64,000 nucleotides of DNA, from the NCBI GenBank assembly GCA_009845425.1, contig VXZQ01000001.1, positions 506,363-570,362 on the forward strand. Reading direction: 5' to 3'. The notes under the pieces are model-generated. The model searched no databases, was not told the origin of the DNA, and saw nothing but the letters and a program-made list of their open reading frames with translations. This DNA is from Holophagales bacterium (GTDB lineage: Bacteria; Acidobacteriota; Thermoanaerobaculia; Multivoradales; Multivoraceae). The position numbers and the translations under genes are program-made. How positions within the stretch are numbered: position 1 is the first letter of the stretch; each line of letters starts with the position of its first letter. Shown here piece after piece: positions 32,888 through 39,837 of the stretch.

Positions 32888-33279
32888 TCTTGACCCTTCT
32901 CCTCCTGGATCTGGATCAGGTTCCCGCAGGTATCGTCGAAGACCGCGGTAACAACAGTCCCGAGGTCCGTTGGCGGCTGAACGAACCGCACACCTCTCGC
33001 CACGAGACGCTCGTACTCGGCTTCGACATCATCGACCGCGAAGCTGGCACCGGGGATCCCGTCCTCCACCAACGCCGCCCTGTATGGACCGACGGCGGGG
33101 TGTGCAGCGGGCTCAAGCAGCAACTCCGTCCCGTCCGGGGCTTCCGCGGATACAACCGTGATCCAGGCGTGCTCTCCCAGAGGGATGTCGTGCTTCACCT
33201 GGAAGCCGAGCGTTTCGGTGTAGAAGCGAAGTGCCTTCCGCTGGTCGTCCACGAAGACGCCGGTCAGGTGGATTCTCAT
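32884..33279 (-). CDS. VOC-superfamily (glyoxalase/bleomycin-resistance-like) protein
   Basis: 131 residues with the paired beta-alpha-beta-beta-beta units of the VOC fold: LTGVFVDDQRKALRFYTETLGFQVKHDIPLGEHAWITVVSAE, ELLLEPAAHPAVGPYRAALVEDGIPGASFAVDDVEAEYERLVARGVRFVQPPTDLGTVVTAVFDDTCGNLIQIQE. Metal-site candidates are the early H/E positions and the final E in IQIQEE. The ATG overlaps the ArsR-like gene's stop by four bases, a common pairing where the regulator controls an enzyme that handles a small toxic compound. Confidence 0.88.
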   Translation of the reverse strand: MRIHLTGVFVDDQRKALRFYTETLGFQVKHDIPLGEHAWITVVSAEAPDGTELLLEPAAHPAVGPYRAALVEDGIPGASFAVDDVEAEYERLVARGVRFVQPPTDLGTVVTAVFDDTCGNLIQIQEEKGQE

Positions 33280-33587
33280 TCCTCGATGCCCTCATCCGTT
33301 GAGTGTGAAGTGTCCTCGTCTGTTGAGACTGGCCATCGCTCCCTGATTGCCTTCAGCGGGGCGCCCTCAAACCAGTGGAGCTTTGACCTCCCCTCGCGCC
33401 TCGTGCGGATCAACCCGACGGCTTCCAGGACGCCCAGGTGTTGCGAGATCGCCTGCCGCGAGGAGTTGATGCCGTGTTTCATGATCAGGCGCCCGCAGAG
33501 TTCGAAGAGCGACTGACCCGACCGATCGACGAGCTCATCCAGGATGGCTCGCCTGGTTGGATCAGCGATCGCGCGGTAGATGTCCAC
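33276..33587 (-). CDS. ArsR-family transcriptional regulator
   Basis: 103 residues with the winged-helix DNA-binding domain: IYRAIADPTRRAILDELVDRSGQSLFELCGRL, then SRQAISQHLGVLEAVGLIRTRREGRSKLHWFEGAPLKAI. There is no metal-binding Cys motif, so it belongs to the general HTH_20/ArsR group rather than metal sensors. ATG at 33587. A strong palindrome lies 30 bases upstream and is the likely operator. First gene of a three-gene operon. Confidence 0.88.
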   Translation of the reverse strand: MDIYRAIADPTRRAILDELVDRSGQSLFELCGRLIMKHGINSSRQAISQHLGVLEAVGLIRTRREGRSKLHWFEGAPLKAIRERWPVSTDEDTSHSTDEGIEE

Positions 33588-33911
33588 ATGTCCGGCGTCG
33601 GTCTTGCGGGCCGAGGCTTGACGTTATGCAAGCACGGGCTTGCACGTCAACCGTGGTGTTCGCCACGCCCACAGCCCCGACCAGCGGGTTTAGTCATCTC
33701 GGCAGTCCCTTCGATCGTCCGGGCCGCCCGACGGTGGCGGGGCGTCCCCTCACACTGCCACCGGTGCGATAGACGGTGGCGACGGCCGCCTGCAGCATCC
33801 GGGCGATACCCTACCCGGCGCCGCGGCTCGCGCCGGCGTCTTGTTGGTAGCCGGTCGGACTCAGTTGCGACCGCGCTTCGAAGTAACGCCCGTATAGCGC
33901 AGGAGGCAAGC
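33588..33911. other. Intergenic stretch with ArsR operator and a relic of the membrane-protein gene
   Basis: No gene seen. It holds the palindrome at 33618-33650, then, at about 33664-33696, a degenerate match to the 3' end of the gene at 32134 (CCCACAGCCCCGACCAGCGG against CCCACAGCCCCAATCACCGG). From about 33790 a stretch of GC-rich sequence leads to the AGGAGG before the gene at 33912. Confidence 0.6.
33618..33650. promoter_or_regulatory. Palindromic operator upstream of the ArsR-family gene
   Basis: TGCAAGC-ACGG-GCTTGCA is a perfect 7-bp inverted repeat, flanked outside by TTGACGT and ACGTCAA, extending the symmetry apart from a three-base insertion. It sits about 30-60 bases before the ATG at 33587, where an autoregulatory ArsR-type repressor would bind. 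Confidence 0.6.
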
Positions 33912-34544
33912 ATGAGGAAACCGACGAAAGACCAAGTAGGTCGTTTGGTGAAGGGGTGGGAGATCGCTGCGGCGATGCTGTCGAGCTTCAAGAATGCTGC
34001 ATTCAAGAGGGAAATGGACCGCTCCCTTGGGTATGAACCAAGAGACGATCTGTCAGACACAGCCTTGCTCATGGCGGCAATCCTGTCCGTTGTGAGATTG
34101 ACGGACAAGGACACCAGAAGCGTAACCTCACGTAGCTTCCGCGAGGTCTCCCCACAGGCTGAGATATCCATCGCAGCCATCGACAAGATCAACGAGCGGA
34201 AGCCGGATCTCAAGAAAGTCAGAGACAAGTGGATCGCTCATCTAGACGGCAAGTGGCAGCCAAACGTCTCGGATCTGGGCGATGCAGTCGATCTCTGCAC
34301 GGAGATCCTCTACCACATAGCCGTGATAATCGGCGCCGTGACAGGCAAGACGCCGGTGGAGGACCCGCCATACCCTGGACGAGTCGGCAGGCTTCATTGG
34401 TTCAGCCCGATACGCAATGCGATCGCGTTCACGATGGAAGTCGAGAGCCGACTTCCCGAGATTGCGTCTCCCGCCTTCAATCCCGTGTTGCCCACGCCAG
34501 AGGAGATGGTCGCCAGAGAGGAGGGGAAAGCAGCAAAGCCATGA
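33912..34544 (+). CDS. Hypothetical protein with HEPN-like R-x5-H motif
   Basis: 210 residues from an ATG with AGGAGG five bases upstream. The sequence is mostly helical. In the middle, KKVRDKWIAHLDGK gives R104-x5-H110, placed as in the R-x4-6-H active site of HEPN RNases. The N-terminal half (IAAAMLSSFKNAAFKREMDRSLGYEPRDDLSDTALLMAAILSVVRL) and this motif recall AbiU2/AbiV-type HEPN proteins, but the likeness is weak. No partner nucleotidyltransferase or antitoxin is next to it. Codon use is less GC-rich than in region 1. Confidence 0.6.
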   Translation: MRKPTKDQVGRLVKGWEIAAAMLSSFKNAAFKREMDRSLGYEPRDDLSDTALLMAAILSVVRLTDKDTRSVTSRSFREVSPQAEISIAAIDKINERKPDLKKVRDKWIAHLDGKWQPNVSDLGDAVDLCTEILYHIAVIIGAVTGKTPVEDPPYPGRVGRLHWFSPIRNAIAFTMEVESRLPEIASPAFNPVLPTPEEMVAREEGKAAKP

Positions 34545-34614
34545 AGATCGAACCAGGTTGCTCACCGTTCGTGCTCTCGTGGATGGCTACAGCGAGCGCT
34601 GGGGGAGTCCCCAA

Positions 34615-34957
34615 CTACGGTTGGGATCTCGACATCCGCCCGCCCGTACCAGCGCGAGTCGCAGACAACGCCTCCGCCCGTAACTGGAGTCCTAGCGCGC
34701 GGACGACCTTGAGGACGGTTTCGAACGTCGGCTCGCGCTTCCCCGACAGCGCCTTGTTAGAGGCTCTCGCGGGGAAGGCCGGTGTCGCTTGCCATCTGCG
34801 CCATGCCTCGAGCGCGGGCGATGTCGCCCAGCGCCTTGGCCACGAACGCGGCGTCGCCGTCCGCCTCCTCGATCGACGCCTCGAGATACGCCGCCATGTC
34901 CTCGCGCGTACGCAGGTGCTCGGCAACGTCGTAAGGTGAGGTGGTGGTCTTGGTCAC
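34615..34957 (-). pseudogene. Frameshifted HigA-like antidote protein
   Basis: The GTG at 34957 opens TKTTTSPYDVAEHLRTREDMAAYLEASIEEADGDAAFVAKALGDIARARGMAQMASDTGLPRESL, then a TAA ends the frame near 34757. The next frame continues NKALSGKREPTFETVLKVVRALGLQLRAEAL. Intact relatives read RESLYKALSG across this point. One extra A (CTCTAACAAGG instead of CTCTACAAGG) explains both the stop and the frame change. Everything else is conserved, so the break is recent, or is a base error. Confidence 0.85.
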
Positions 34958-34968
34958 GGGTGGCGAGT

Positions 34969-35220
34969 TCAGAGTCTCTGACGGAAGAACCGAGCGGCGC
35001 AATCGGGGTCGACCCGAAGGACCGCCACGAGCTTTCCGACCTGTTGGAACCGCACATCAGCGTCCTGCTTGCGTCCAGGCCCCTTCGGAAGGCCGCGATA
35101 CGTGCGGCCGCGCCATGTGACCCACCACCGATGCTCCTTCAGAACCCGCGTATGTCCTTCCGCACACTGGTCCAGCATGCGCCAGATGGCGCCCAGGCGC
35201 ACAAAGCCCTTGTTGCCCAT
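34969..35220 (-). CDS. Small hypothetical protein, possible HicA-like toxin
   Basis: 83 residues from ATG 35220: GNKGFVRLGAIWRMLDQCAEGHTRVLKEHRWWVTWRGRTYRGLPKGPGRKQDADVRFQQVGKLVAVLRVD. The alpha-beta-beta pattern with a conserved HTRV and WRGRTYRGLPKG recalls small dsRBD-like toxins such as HicA, without the usual catalytic His in a clear context. It lies between the HicB-sized gene and the broken antidote gene, all in the same direction, so the three may have been one addiction module. Confidence 0.55.
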   Translation of the reverse strand: MGNKGFVRLGAIWRMLDQCAEGHTRVLKEHRWWVTWRGRTYRGLPKGPGRKQDADVRFQQVGKLVAVLRVDPDCAARFFRQRL

Positions 35221-35240
35221 CGACCGGCGACGGCAGCGGA

Positions 35241-35720
35241 TCAGGCGGCGATGGCGCTTGGCGCGAGCGCTTGCGCTGGTGCGTTGGCGGCAAGCGAAGG
35301 CGCTCTCACTTGCCGAATGTCCACGCCCAGGTCCGGATCCGATCTCTCGAGCCGGAGCTTGAGGTCGTTCGGCAACTCGCCGCGGCGGGCGCGGTCCCGG
35401 GCCGCCTCCCACTTCGTTTCCGCCTCAGGATCGTTCGTGACGAAGAAGTCCTCGACCTCCCGACGGAAATCCTCGAAGTTCGCCGCATCGGATGCGCAGT
35501 CGATCAGGGTGCACCGCAGTGACTCGACGAAGTCCTGGTACGCCTCGTTCACGGTTCGACCGAACCCGAGAAGACTCCCCGGATTCACGCCGCTGAGCTC
35601 GAACTCCCCGTCCTCCTCGTCGCAGGTCGCCAGCGCGCGGCCATGGATCCGCACGGAAGCGATGTAGCCCTCACCGAACACGGGGCCCCCACTCTCGAAG
35701 AACAGTGCGTACTGGGTCAT
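35241..35720 (-). CDS. Hypothetical protein, HicB-like in size and context
   Basis: 159 residues, acidic: TQYALFFESGGPVFGEGYIASVRIHGRALATCDEEDGEFELSGVNPGSLLGFGRTVNEAYQDFVESLRCTLIDCASDAANFEDFRREVEDFFVTND. The first 70 residues resemble a HicB partial RNase-H fold (GRTVNEAYQDFVESL), which is the antitoxin part of HicAB. The C-terminus from about residue 140 is low-complexity and Ala-rich, as if extended into non-coding sequence. Precedes the 83-residue gene by 20 bases. Confidence 0.55.
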   Translation of the reverse strand: MTQYALFFESGGPVFGEGYIASVRIHGRALATCDEEDGEFELSGVNPGSLLGFGRTVNEAYQDFVESLRCTLIDCASDAANFEDFRREVEDFFVTNDPEAETKWEAARDRARRGELPNDLKLRLERSDPDLGVDIRQVRAPSLAANAPAQALAPSAIAA

Positions 35721-35888
35721 GTCAATCTCCCCGCCGGGGCGAAGCGGCCGCAGCCTGGCGACTCGAGCGCCATCGGCTAGCGGCGAACCTCTGATCTTGC
35801 AGCAGTGCTCATCGCGCGGTCAAGGGCTCTGGAGGTCCGATTGTACGGCAGGGCCGCCTGACGGTCGCCGGCAGTCCCAGGTTTCATT

Positions 35889-35951
35889 CAACCCAAAGGT
35901 TGAACAACACCGACAATCCCGCTACCCTCAACCACATGGTTGAACAACACC
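35889..35951. repeat. Two 23-base direct repeats around the start of the ArsR-family gene
   Basis: CAACC..A.GGTTGAACAACACC occurs at 35889-35911 and again at 35929-35951, with period 40. Each contains an AACC..GGTT inverted repeat, and the second includes the ATG. They are probable operators, or a duplicated translation start region. Confidence 0.7.
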
Positions 35952-36277
35952 TGAACGACATCTTCCACGCCCTCTCCAACCCCACCCGCCGCGCCATCCT
36001 CGGCCGCCTCGCCTCCGGCAAGACCACCGTAGGCGATCTCTCTCGCCCCCTCCCCCTCTCATTCGCCGGAGTCTCGAAACACCTAGGCGTACTCGAACGC
36101 GCCGGCCTCGTGACCCGCGAAGCGCGGGGCCGGGAACGCGTCTGCCGGCTCAACCCGGCCGCGCTCCGGGACGCCCAGGACTGGCTCGAGTTCCACACGC
36201 GCTTCTGGACGGAGCGCCTCGATGCGCTTGGCGCCCTGGTCGAGACCGGCGCCGACGAGGAAGGCGAACAGCGATGA
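35936..36277 (+). CDS. ArsR-family transcriptional regulator
   Basis: 113 residues. VEQHLNDIFHALSNPTRRAILGRLASGKTTVGDLSRPLPLSFAGVSKHLGVLERAGLVTREARGRERVCRLNP is the winged-helix core, followed by a helical tail (DWLEFHTRFWTERLDALGALVE) common to regulators paired with SRPBCC/AHSA1 proteins. ATG at 35936 lies within a repeated sequence that may be its own operator. The stop overlaps the next ATG by four bases. A truncated second copy lies at 44501. Confidence 0.9.
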   Translation: MVEQHLNDIFHALSNPTRRAILGRLASGKTTVGDLSRPLPLSFAGVSKHLGVLERAGLVTREARGRERVCRLNPAALRDAQDWLEFHTRFWTERLDALGALVETGADEEGEQR

Positions 36278-36696
36278 CGGACCTGACGCTTCAACGCGTG
36301 ATCGACGCACCGGTAGAGCGGGTCTACGCGGCCTGGACCGACCCGGAGTTGCTGAAGCGGTGGCTGGCGCCGGGCAATGCCGTGGCCTCGCGCGCGGTCG
36401 CCGACGTCGCGGTCGGCGGGACGTTCCTCATCGAGATGCGCGGGACCGACGGGCAGCGCTGGCTCGCCCGCGGCGTGTACCGGGAAGTCGCGCCGCTACG
36501 TCGTCTGGTGCACACCTGGCGCTGGGAAGGCAGCGACACCGAGACGCTGGTCACCATCGAGTTCGAACCCGAATCGGCCGACAGGACGCGCCTCACGCTC
36601 ACTCATGCCCGGTTCACCCAGGACGAGGCCCGCGACGAGCACGAGCGGAGCTGGGCGGACTGCCTCGAGAAGCTCAGGGAGCTGTGCGCCGCGTGA
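36274..36696 (+). CDS. SRPBCC / AHSA1-like protein
   Basis: 140 residues with the START/AHSA1 fold: LTLQRVIDAPVERVYAAWTDPELLKRWLAPG, then FLIEMRGTDGQRWLARGVYREVAPLRRLVHTWRWEGSDTETLVTIEF and LTHARFTQDEARDEHERSWADCLEKL. These bind hydrophobic ligands and usually accompany ArsR-type regulators as here. ATGA overlap with the regulator, and its stop overlaps the GTG of the dehalogenase-like gene, so all three are one operon. A truncated copy is at 44661. Confidence 0.9.
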   Translation: MTDLTLQRVIDAPVERVYAAWTDPELLKRWLAPGNAVASRAVADVAVGGTFLIEMRGTDGQRWLARGVYREVAPLRRLVHTWRWEGSDTETLVTIEFEPESADRTRLTLTHARFTQDEARDEHERSWADCLEKLRELCAA

Positions 36697-37676
36697 ACGG
36701 GACCGCGTCGACCGCCCGTCCCGACTGGGTCTCGGACGACCTGTTCCCCTTCGAGAGCCGCTTTCTCGACCTCCCGCCCGATCACCGGATGCACTACATC
36801 GACGAAGGCGAGGGCGAGGCGATCGTGTTCGTCCATGGCAACCCCGCATGGTCGTTCCTGTTCCGGCATCCCGTCCGGGAACTGCGATCGGAGTTCCGCT
36901 GCATAGCACTCGACCACATCGGCTTCGGCCTCTCGTCACGGAGCGCACGGCGCGAGGACCATCGTCCCGAGAGTCACGCGCGCCGCCTGGCCGCCCTGCT
37001 CGACCATCTCGACCTGCGCGGGATCACCCTGTTCATGAACGACTGGGGCGGGCCGATCGGCCTCGACTTCGCGCGCAGGCACCCGGAGCGCGTCAAGCGT
37101 CTCGTCATCGCGAACACCTGGTGCTGGCCGGTCGGGGACGACTTCCACTTCAGGTCGTTCAGCTTCCTGATGTCGAGCTGGATCGGCCAGTACCTGCTGC
37201 GGCACCACAACATCTTCGTGAACCGGGTGATGCCCAGAGCGGTCGGCGACCGAAGCGTCCTGACGCCGGAGATCATGGCTCACTACCGCGGCGCCCAGCC
37301 GTCGCCCGCGGCACGGGCCGCGAGCGCCGCGCTGCCCGGCTACATCGTGGGCGCGAGCGACTGGCTGCGCTCGATCTGGCAGGACCGCGCCGCCTTCGCG
37401 GACAAGCCGGCGCTCATTCTCTGGGGCCTGAAGGACATCGCGTTCCGGAGGAAGGAACTGGAGCGGTGGACGTCGGCGCTTCGGGATGTCGAGGTGCGCG
37501 AGTTCGAGGACTGCGGGCACTTCGTGGCGGAGGAGGCGCCGGGGCGGGTGGTGGAGGCGCTCCGGGGGTTCATGGGGCGGTCGGTAGAGGCACGTCCCAT
37601 GGGGCTCCGGCCGGGGATCGACCTGGACGACATCGGCGGTCTGCTCGACGTTCTGGACGGTCCAACCCGCCGGTGA
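36693..37676 (+). CDS. Haloalkane dehalogenase-like alpha/beta hydrolase
   Basis: 327 residues from GTG 36693. HGNPAWSFLFRHP (oxyanion and halide-binding Asn 50), the nucleophile Asp 117 in NDWGGPIGLDFA followed by W118, and CGHFVAEEAP with the catalytic His are the haloalkane dehalogenase pattern. The acid partner is probably the D in WGLKDIAFR. Halogenated-alkane hydrolysis is therefore plausible; related enzymes hydrolyse epoxides or esters, but those use His or Ser contexts that do not fit. Its 3' region is copied, broken, at 43235 and 45318. Confidence 0.85.
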   Translation: MNGTASTARPDWVSDDLFPFESRFLDLPPDHRMHYIDEGEGEAIVFVHGNPAWSFLFRHPVRELRSEFRCIALDHIGFGLSSRSARREDHRPESHARRLAALLDHLDLRGITLFMNDWGGPIGLDFARRHPERVKRLVIANTWCWPVGDDFHFRSFSFLMSSWIGQYLLRHHNIFVNRVMPRAVGDRSVLTPEIMAHYRGAQPSPAARAASAALPGYIVGASDWLRSIWQDRAAFADKPALILWGLKDIAFRRKELERWTSALRDVEVREFEDCGHFVAEEAPGRVVEALRGFMGRSVEARPMGLRPGIDLDDIGGLLDVLDGPTRR

Positions 37677-37914
37677 CACTCATCGACGCCAATGTGCTGC
37701 TCTACGCCTACGACTCCGAGAGTCCGTTCCAGAAGGCGTCGGCGCGAAGTCTCCGGCCGCGGTCAGGCCAGGGGCCCGATGGTGATCGACGCGCACCTCG
37801 CCGCACTGGCGCTCGAGCACGGCGCCTCGATCGCCACCACCGACCGGGACTTCACGCGGTTCCCGAGTATTCGACCTCGTGGACCCGACCGAAGCGACCT
37901 CGCACCAGGCGTGA
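37673..37914 (+). pseudogene. Internally deleted VapC-type PIN toxin
   Basis: A GTG overlapping the stop of the dehalogenase-like gene opens TLIDANVLLYAYDSESPFQKAS, the classic VapC N-terminus with the first acidic residue. The middle of the gene is missing. In the next frame GPMVIDAHLAALALEHGASIATTDRDFTRFPS is the VapC C-terminus, and the closing FDLVDPTE needs a further frame change. The toxin is thus dead. No antitoxin gene is upstream. Confidence 0.8.
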
Positions 37915-37945
37915 ACCGGTTCGAGCCCGCGTCGGGCCGTGCCGC

Positions 37946-38168
37946 CGCGCACTCGCTCTCGGCTTCGTGCAGGAGGTCGCGCCCGCCGGCGACCAGATCG
38001 ACCGGGCCTGCCCCGCTCGCCGTTCGGGAGATCAAGCGGGCGGCGCAGGTCTATCTCGAAGAGGGCGAGCAGGCCGCGTACCGGGAGATCCCTGCCATGC
38101 GCGCAAGGACGGCGAACTCGGCGAACTTCGCGGAGGGGATCGTTTCGTCCGTCGGAAAGACGAGGTAG
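37946..38168 (+). pseudogene. 3' fragment of a duplicated enoyl-CoA hydratase gene
   Basis: From CGCGCACTCGCTCTCGGCTT to GGGGATCG this matches the 3' end of the intact gene at 42431-43219 almost base for base, except for a deletion of about 30 bases in the middle (around GACCGGGCC) and scattered substitutions. The frame ends at a TAG at 38166. It is clearly a partial copy, joined directly after the VapC relic. Confidence 0.88.
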
Positions 38169-38446
38169 CCGTCTTCGTGCTTTGCGTCCGCCGCGAGCGG
38201 GACCTGCGCCGGGGGGTGATCGCTTCGGTCACAGCGGGGGCACGAGCGGAGCCGCTTCGTCGCCGATCACCCTGGAACATCTCGCGCACGGGGGCGTCCT
38301 CTTGCGCGGGTCCCGGTCCTCTGGTCCGCGGACCGTACCGAGACGGTAGATCTTGACGAGGACGCGGGCGCCGCCGAAAAATCTCTTCGGGATTCTATGC
38401 GCTACTAGCCACGCCAGTGCCGCGCCGAGCGCCCGCATAGCCCCGA

Positions 38447-38641
38447 TCAGTTCACCGGCTCAACGAGGTCCAGTTGCTTCTCGCGTGCTTCAAGCATCCT
38501 GCGCTGAACAAACTGGAGCTTCTTCTGTAGACGTTGGCACTCTCCGGTAGCTTCCGCCTCTTCCAGCCTAGCGGCAATGAAGTCGTAGAAGTCTTCAGGC
38601 TTGATTCGTAGACGTGGGGTTTCATTCGTGCTGTCATTCAC
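38447..38641 (-). CDS. Small helical protein
   Basis: 64 residues: a polar N-terminus, then a long amphipathic helix (FYDFIAARLEEAEATGECQRLQKKLQFVQRRMLEAREKQLDLVE) likely to form a coiled coil. Base composition is markedly lower in GC than its surroundings. No family recognised. It follows a hairpin and another short low-GC gene on the same strand. Confidence 0.5.
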   Translation of the reverse strand: MNDSTNETPRLRIKPEDFYDFIAARLEEAEATGECQRLQKKLQFVQRRMLEAREKQLDLVEPVN

Positions 38642-38673
38642 TTCTGTTTTCCTTTATGATTGATCGTGCGACG

Positions 38674-38704
38674 GTGCGGCGGACACTGTGAATGTCCGTC
38701 GCAC
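38674..38704 (-). terminator. Hairpin between two short minus-strand genes
   Basis: GTGCGGCGGACA-CTGTGAA-TGTCCGTCGCAC is a 12-bp stem with one G-T type pair and a seven-base loop. It lies nine bases after the stop of the 63-residue gene. No run of T follows, so it could be an attenuator or a processing site. Confidence 0.5.
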
Positions 38705-38713
38705 CAGCCCCAC

Positions 38714-38905
38714 TCAGTTAGTGGTTTCCGCTTCTTCCTCGACCTTCCGCTCCGTGAACTCGAACTCCTCGACTACGGGATTGGAAGTCGCATCGGCGTG
38801 CAGTTCTTTGACAACACAACCAATGAAGATGAAGTTGATTGAGGATTCAGATGGAACGGCGTTCGCCGATTCACCTGAGCGGATTACTTCCATATTCTCA
38901 AGCAT
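38714..38905 (-). CDS. Short acidic protein
   Basis: 63 residues from ATG 38905, preceded by AAGGAG at eight bases, a strong ribosome site. A short hydrophobic patch (SSINFIFIGCVVKEL) is followed by a very acidic tail (NPVVEEFEFTERKVEEEAETTN). Low GC. It could be a small regulator or a peptide, but no modification enzymes sit nearby, so I do not call it a RiPP precursor. Confidence 0.5.
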   Translation of the reverse strand: MLENMEVIRSGESANAVPSESSINFIFIGCVVKELHADATSNPVVEEFEFTERKVEEEAETTN

Positions 38906-39165
38906 TGCTTGATCTCCTTGCCCGTCAGGGCGATTACGAACGGCACAGAGATTGTGTCAGACTTTCTCTGATGCGGCGGACGCAATTCGTAGGCTGCGTA
39001 CCGCCGCCGCCGCTTATTACGTTACTTCTCTATTCGCTTTTGAATCCGAGATCGGTAGATCTTACCATAAAACGGTTCTCGTGTCAACCTTTTCTGTTCA
39101 CAATGAGCCTCCTGCTCTGCTCCACATGCTTGGAGAACTCGGAAAATGCATAAGCAAACTGCCTC

Positions 39166-39528
39166 GTGATCGGGCGTTGTCCGCCCCTCTTCCGTGCGAC
39201 GGCGGATGACTTCCTCGATCTGGTCAAGAAGCACGTGGTTAGCGAGGAACTAGCGAAGACGGTCAGTCTTCGTGACTGGCATCTGATGTGGCACGCGAGA
39301 TTCAAGAACGGGGACCAAGAGTTCCTCGCCATCGGAGAGAACCGGGATCTCATGGACGTGTACCGTCTGGAGTCCGGCAGGGTGGTTCGGACGCCGATCT
39401 CCTTCCCGAACTGCCTGAAGTTCATGCCGTACGCGGAGATCGACGAGGAGACTGCGGGGCAGAAGACGCCGGAGTGGATCGAGGAGACCTACGGGCCGAT
39501 CGAGGTTGTGGAGCAGAATGACCCTTGA
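39166..39528 (+). CDS. Hypothetical protein
   Basis: 120 residues, from a GTG at 39166; the true start may be later (ATG 39288) since the region before it lacks a ribosome site. DDFLDLVKKHVVSEELAKTVSLRDWHLMWHARFKNGDQEFLAIGENRDLMDVYRLESGRVVRTPISFPNCLKFMPYAEIDEETAGQKTPEWIEETYGP has normal GC-rich codon use and reads as a real protein. No family recognised. The next, broken gene starts inside its last codons. Confidence 0.6.
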   Translation: MIGRCPPLFRATADDFLDLVKKHVVSEELAKTVSLRDWHLMWHARFKNGDQEFLAIGENRDLMDVYRLESGRVVRTPISFPNCLKFMPYAEIDEETAGQKTPEWIEETYGPIEVVEQNDP

Positions 39529-39771
39529 CCGGGTAAGGCCTGAGCTCCTGTGCGGCTCGGAAGGACTTGGTCCGAGCGACAACGAGCCCTCCCGTGAGCT
39601 TGCTCAGGTTCTGGCAGTGGTCGGGTTCCAGCCTTCTCGACAACACAGCCGTGGAGTCCTGGCGGAGTTCCTGGTAGCGCATGTCCTCGGCATCGACGGA
39701 GTACCCAGGCGCGAATGGGAGCCGTACGATCTCCGGGACACCTGCCTCGGCCGCTATCAGCCCGACAAGAG
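39518..39771 (+). pseudogene. Broken gene with two compensating frameshifts, cut by a repeat
   Basis: ATG 39518 opens TLDRVRPELLCGSEGLGPSDNEPSRELAQ. Then the family-like residues FWQWSGSSLLDNTA appear only in the next frame, and the first frame resumes at RGVLAEFLVAHVLGIDGVPRREWEPYDL. This order resembles a family of proteins whose next motif would be an EVKS-type nuclease signature (recalled, not searched). Here the sequence stops matching at 39771, exactly where a 21-base repeat begins. The 5' end overlaps the previous gene by 11 bases. Confidence 0.65.
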
Positions 39772-39815
39772 TGTGCAGTTTTCAGTTGCCAGAAGTGTGC
39801 AGTTTTCGGTCGCCA
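39771..39815. repeat. Two 21-base tandem repeats, possible IS end
   Basis: GTGTGCAGTTTTC.GT.GCCA at 39771-39791 and 39795-39815, followed by TTGACACAGG. Multiple short end repeats of this kind occur at the ends of IS21-type elements. No transposase gene remains here. Confidence 0.5.
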
Positions 39816-39837
39816 TTGACACAGGTTGGCTCGCTCC

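Noticed and set aside
33912-34544. Calling the 210-residue protein an AbiV or AbiU2 abortive infection gene
   Set aside because: Only the R-x5-H motif supports it. The rest shows no clear family likeness, so it is kept as a hypothetical protein.
38714-38905. The 63-residue acidic protein as a RiPP precursor
   Set aside because: No leader motif, no core with repeated Cys/Ser/Thr, and no radical-SAM, YcaO or lanthionine enzyme near it.
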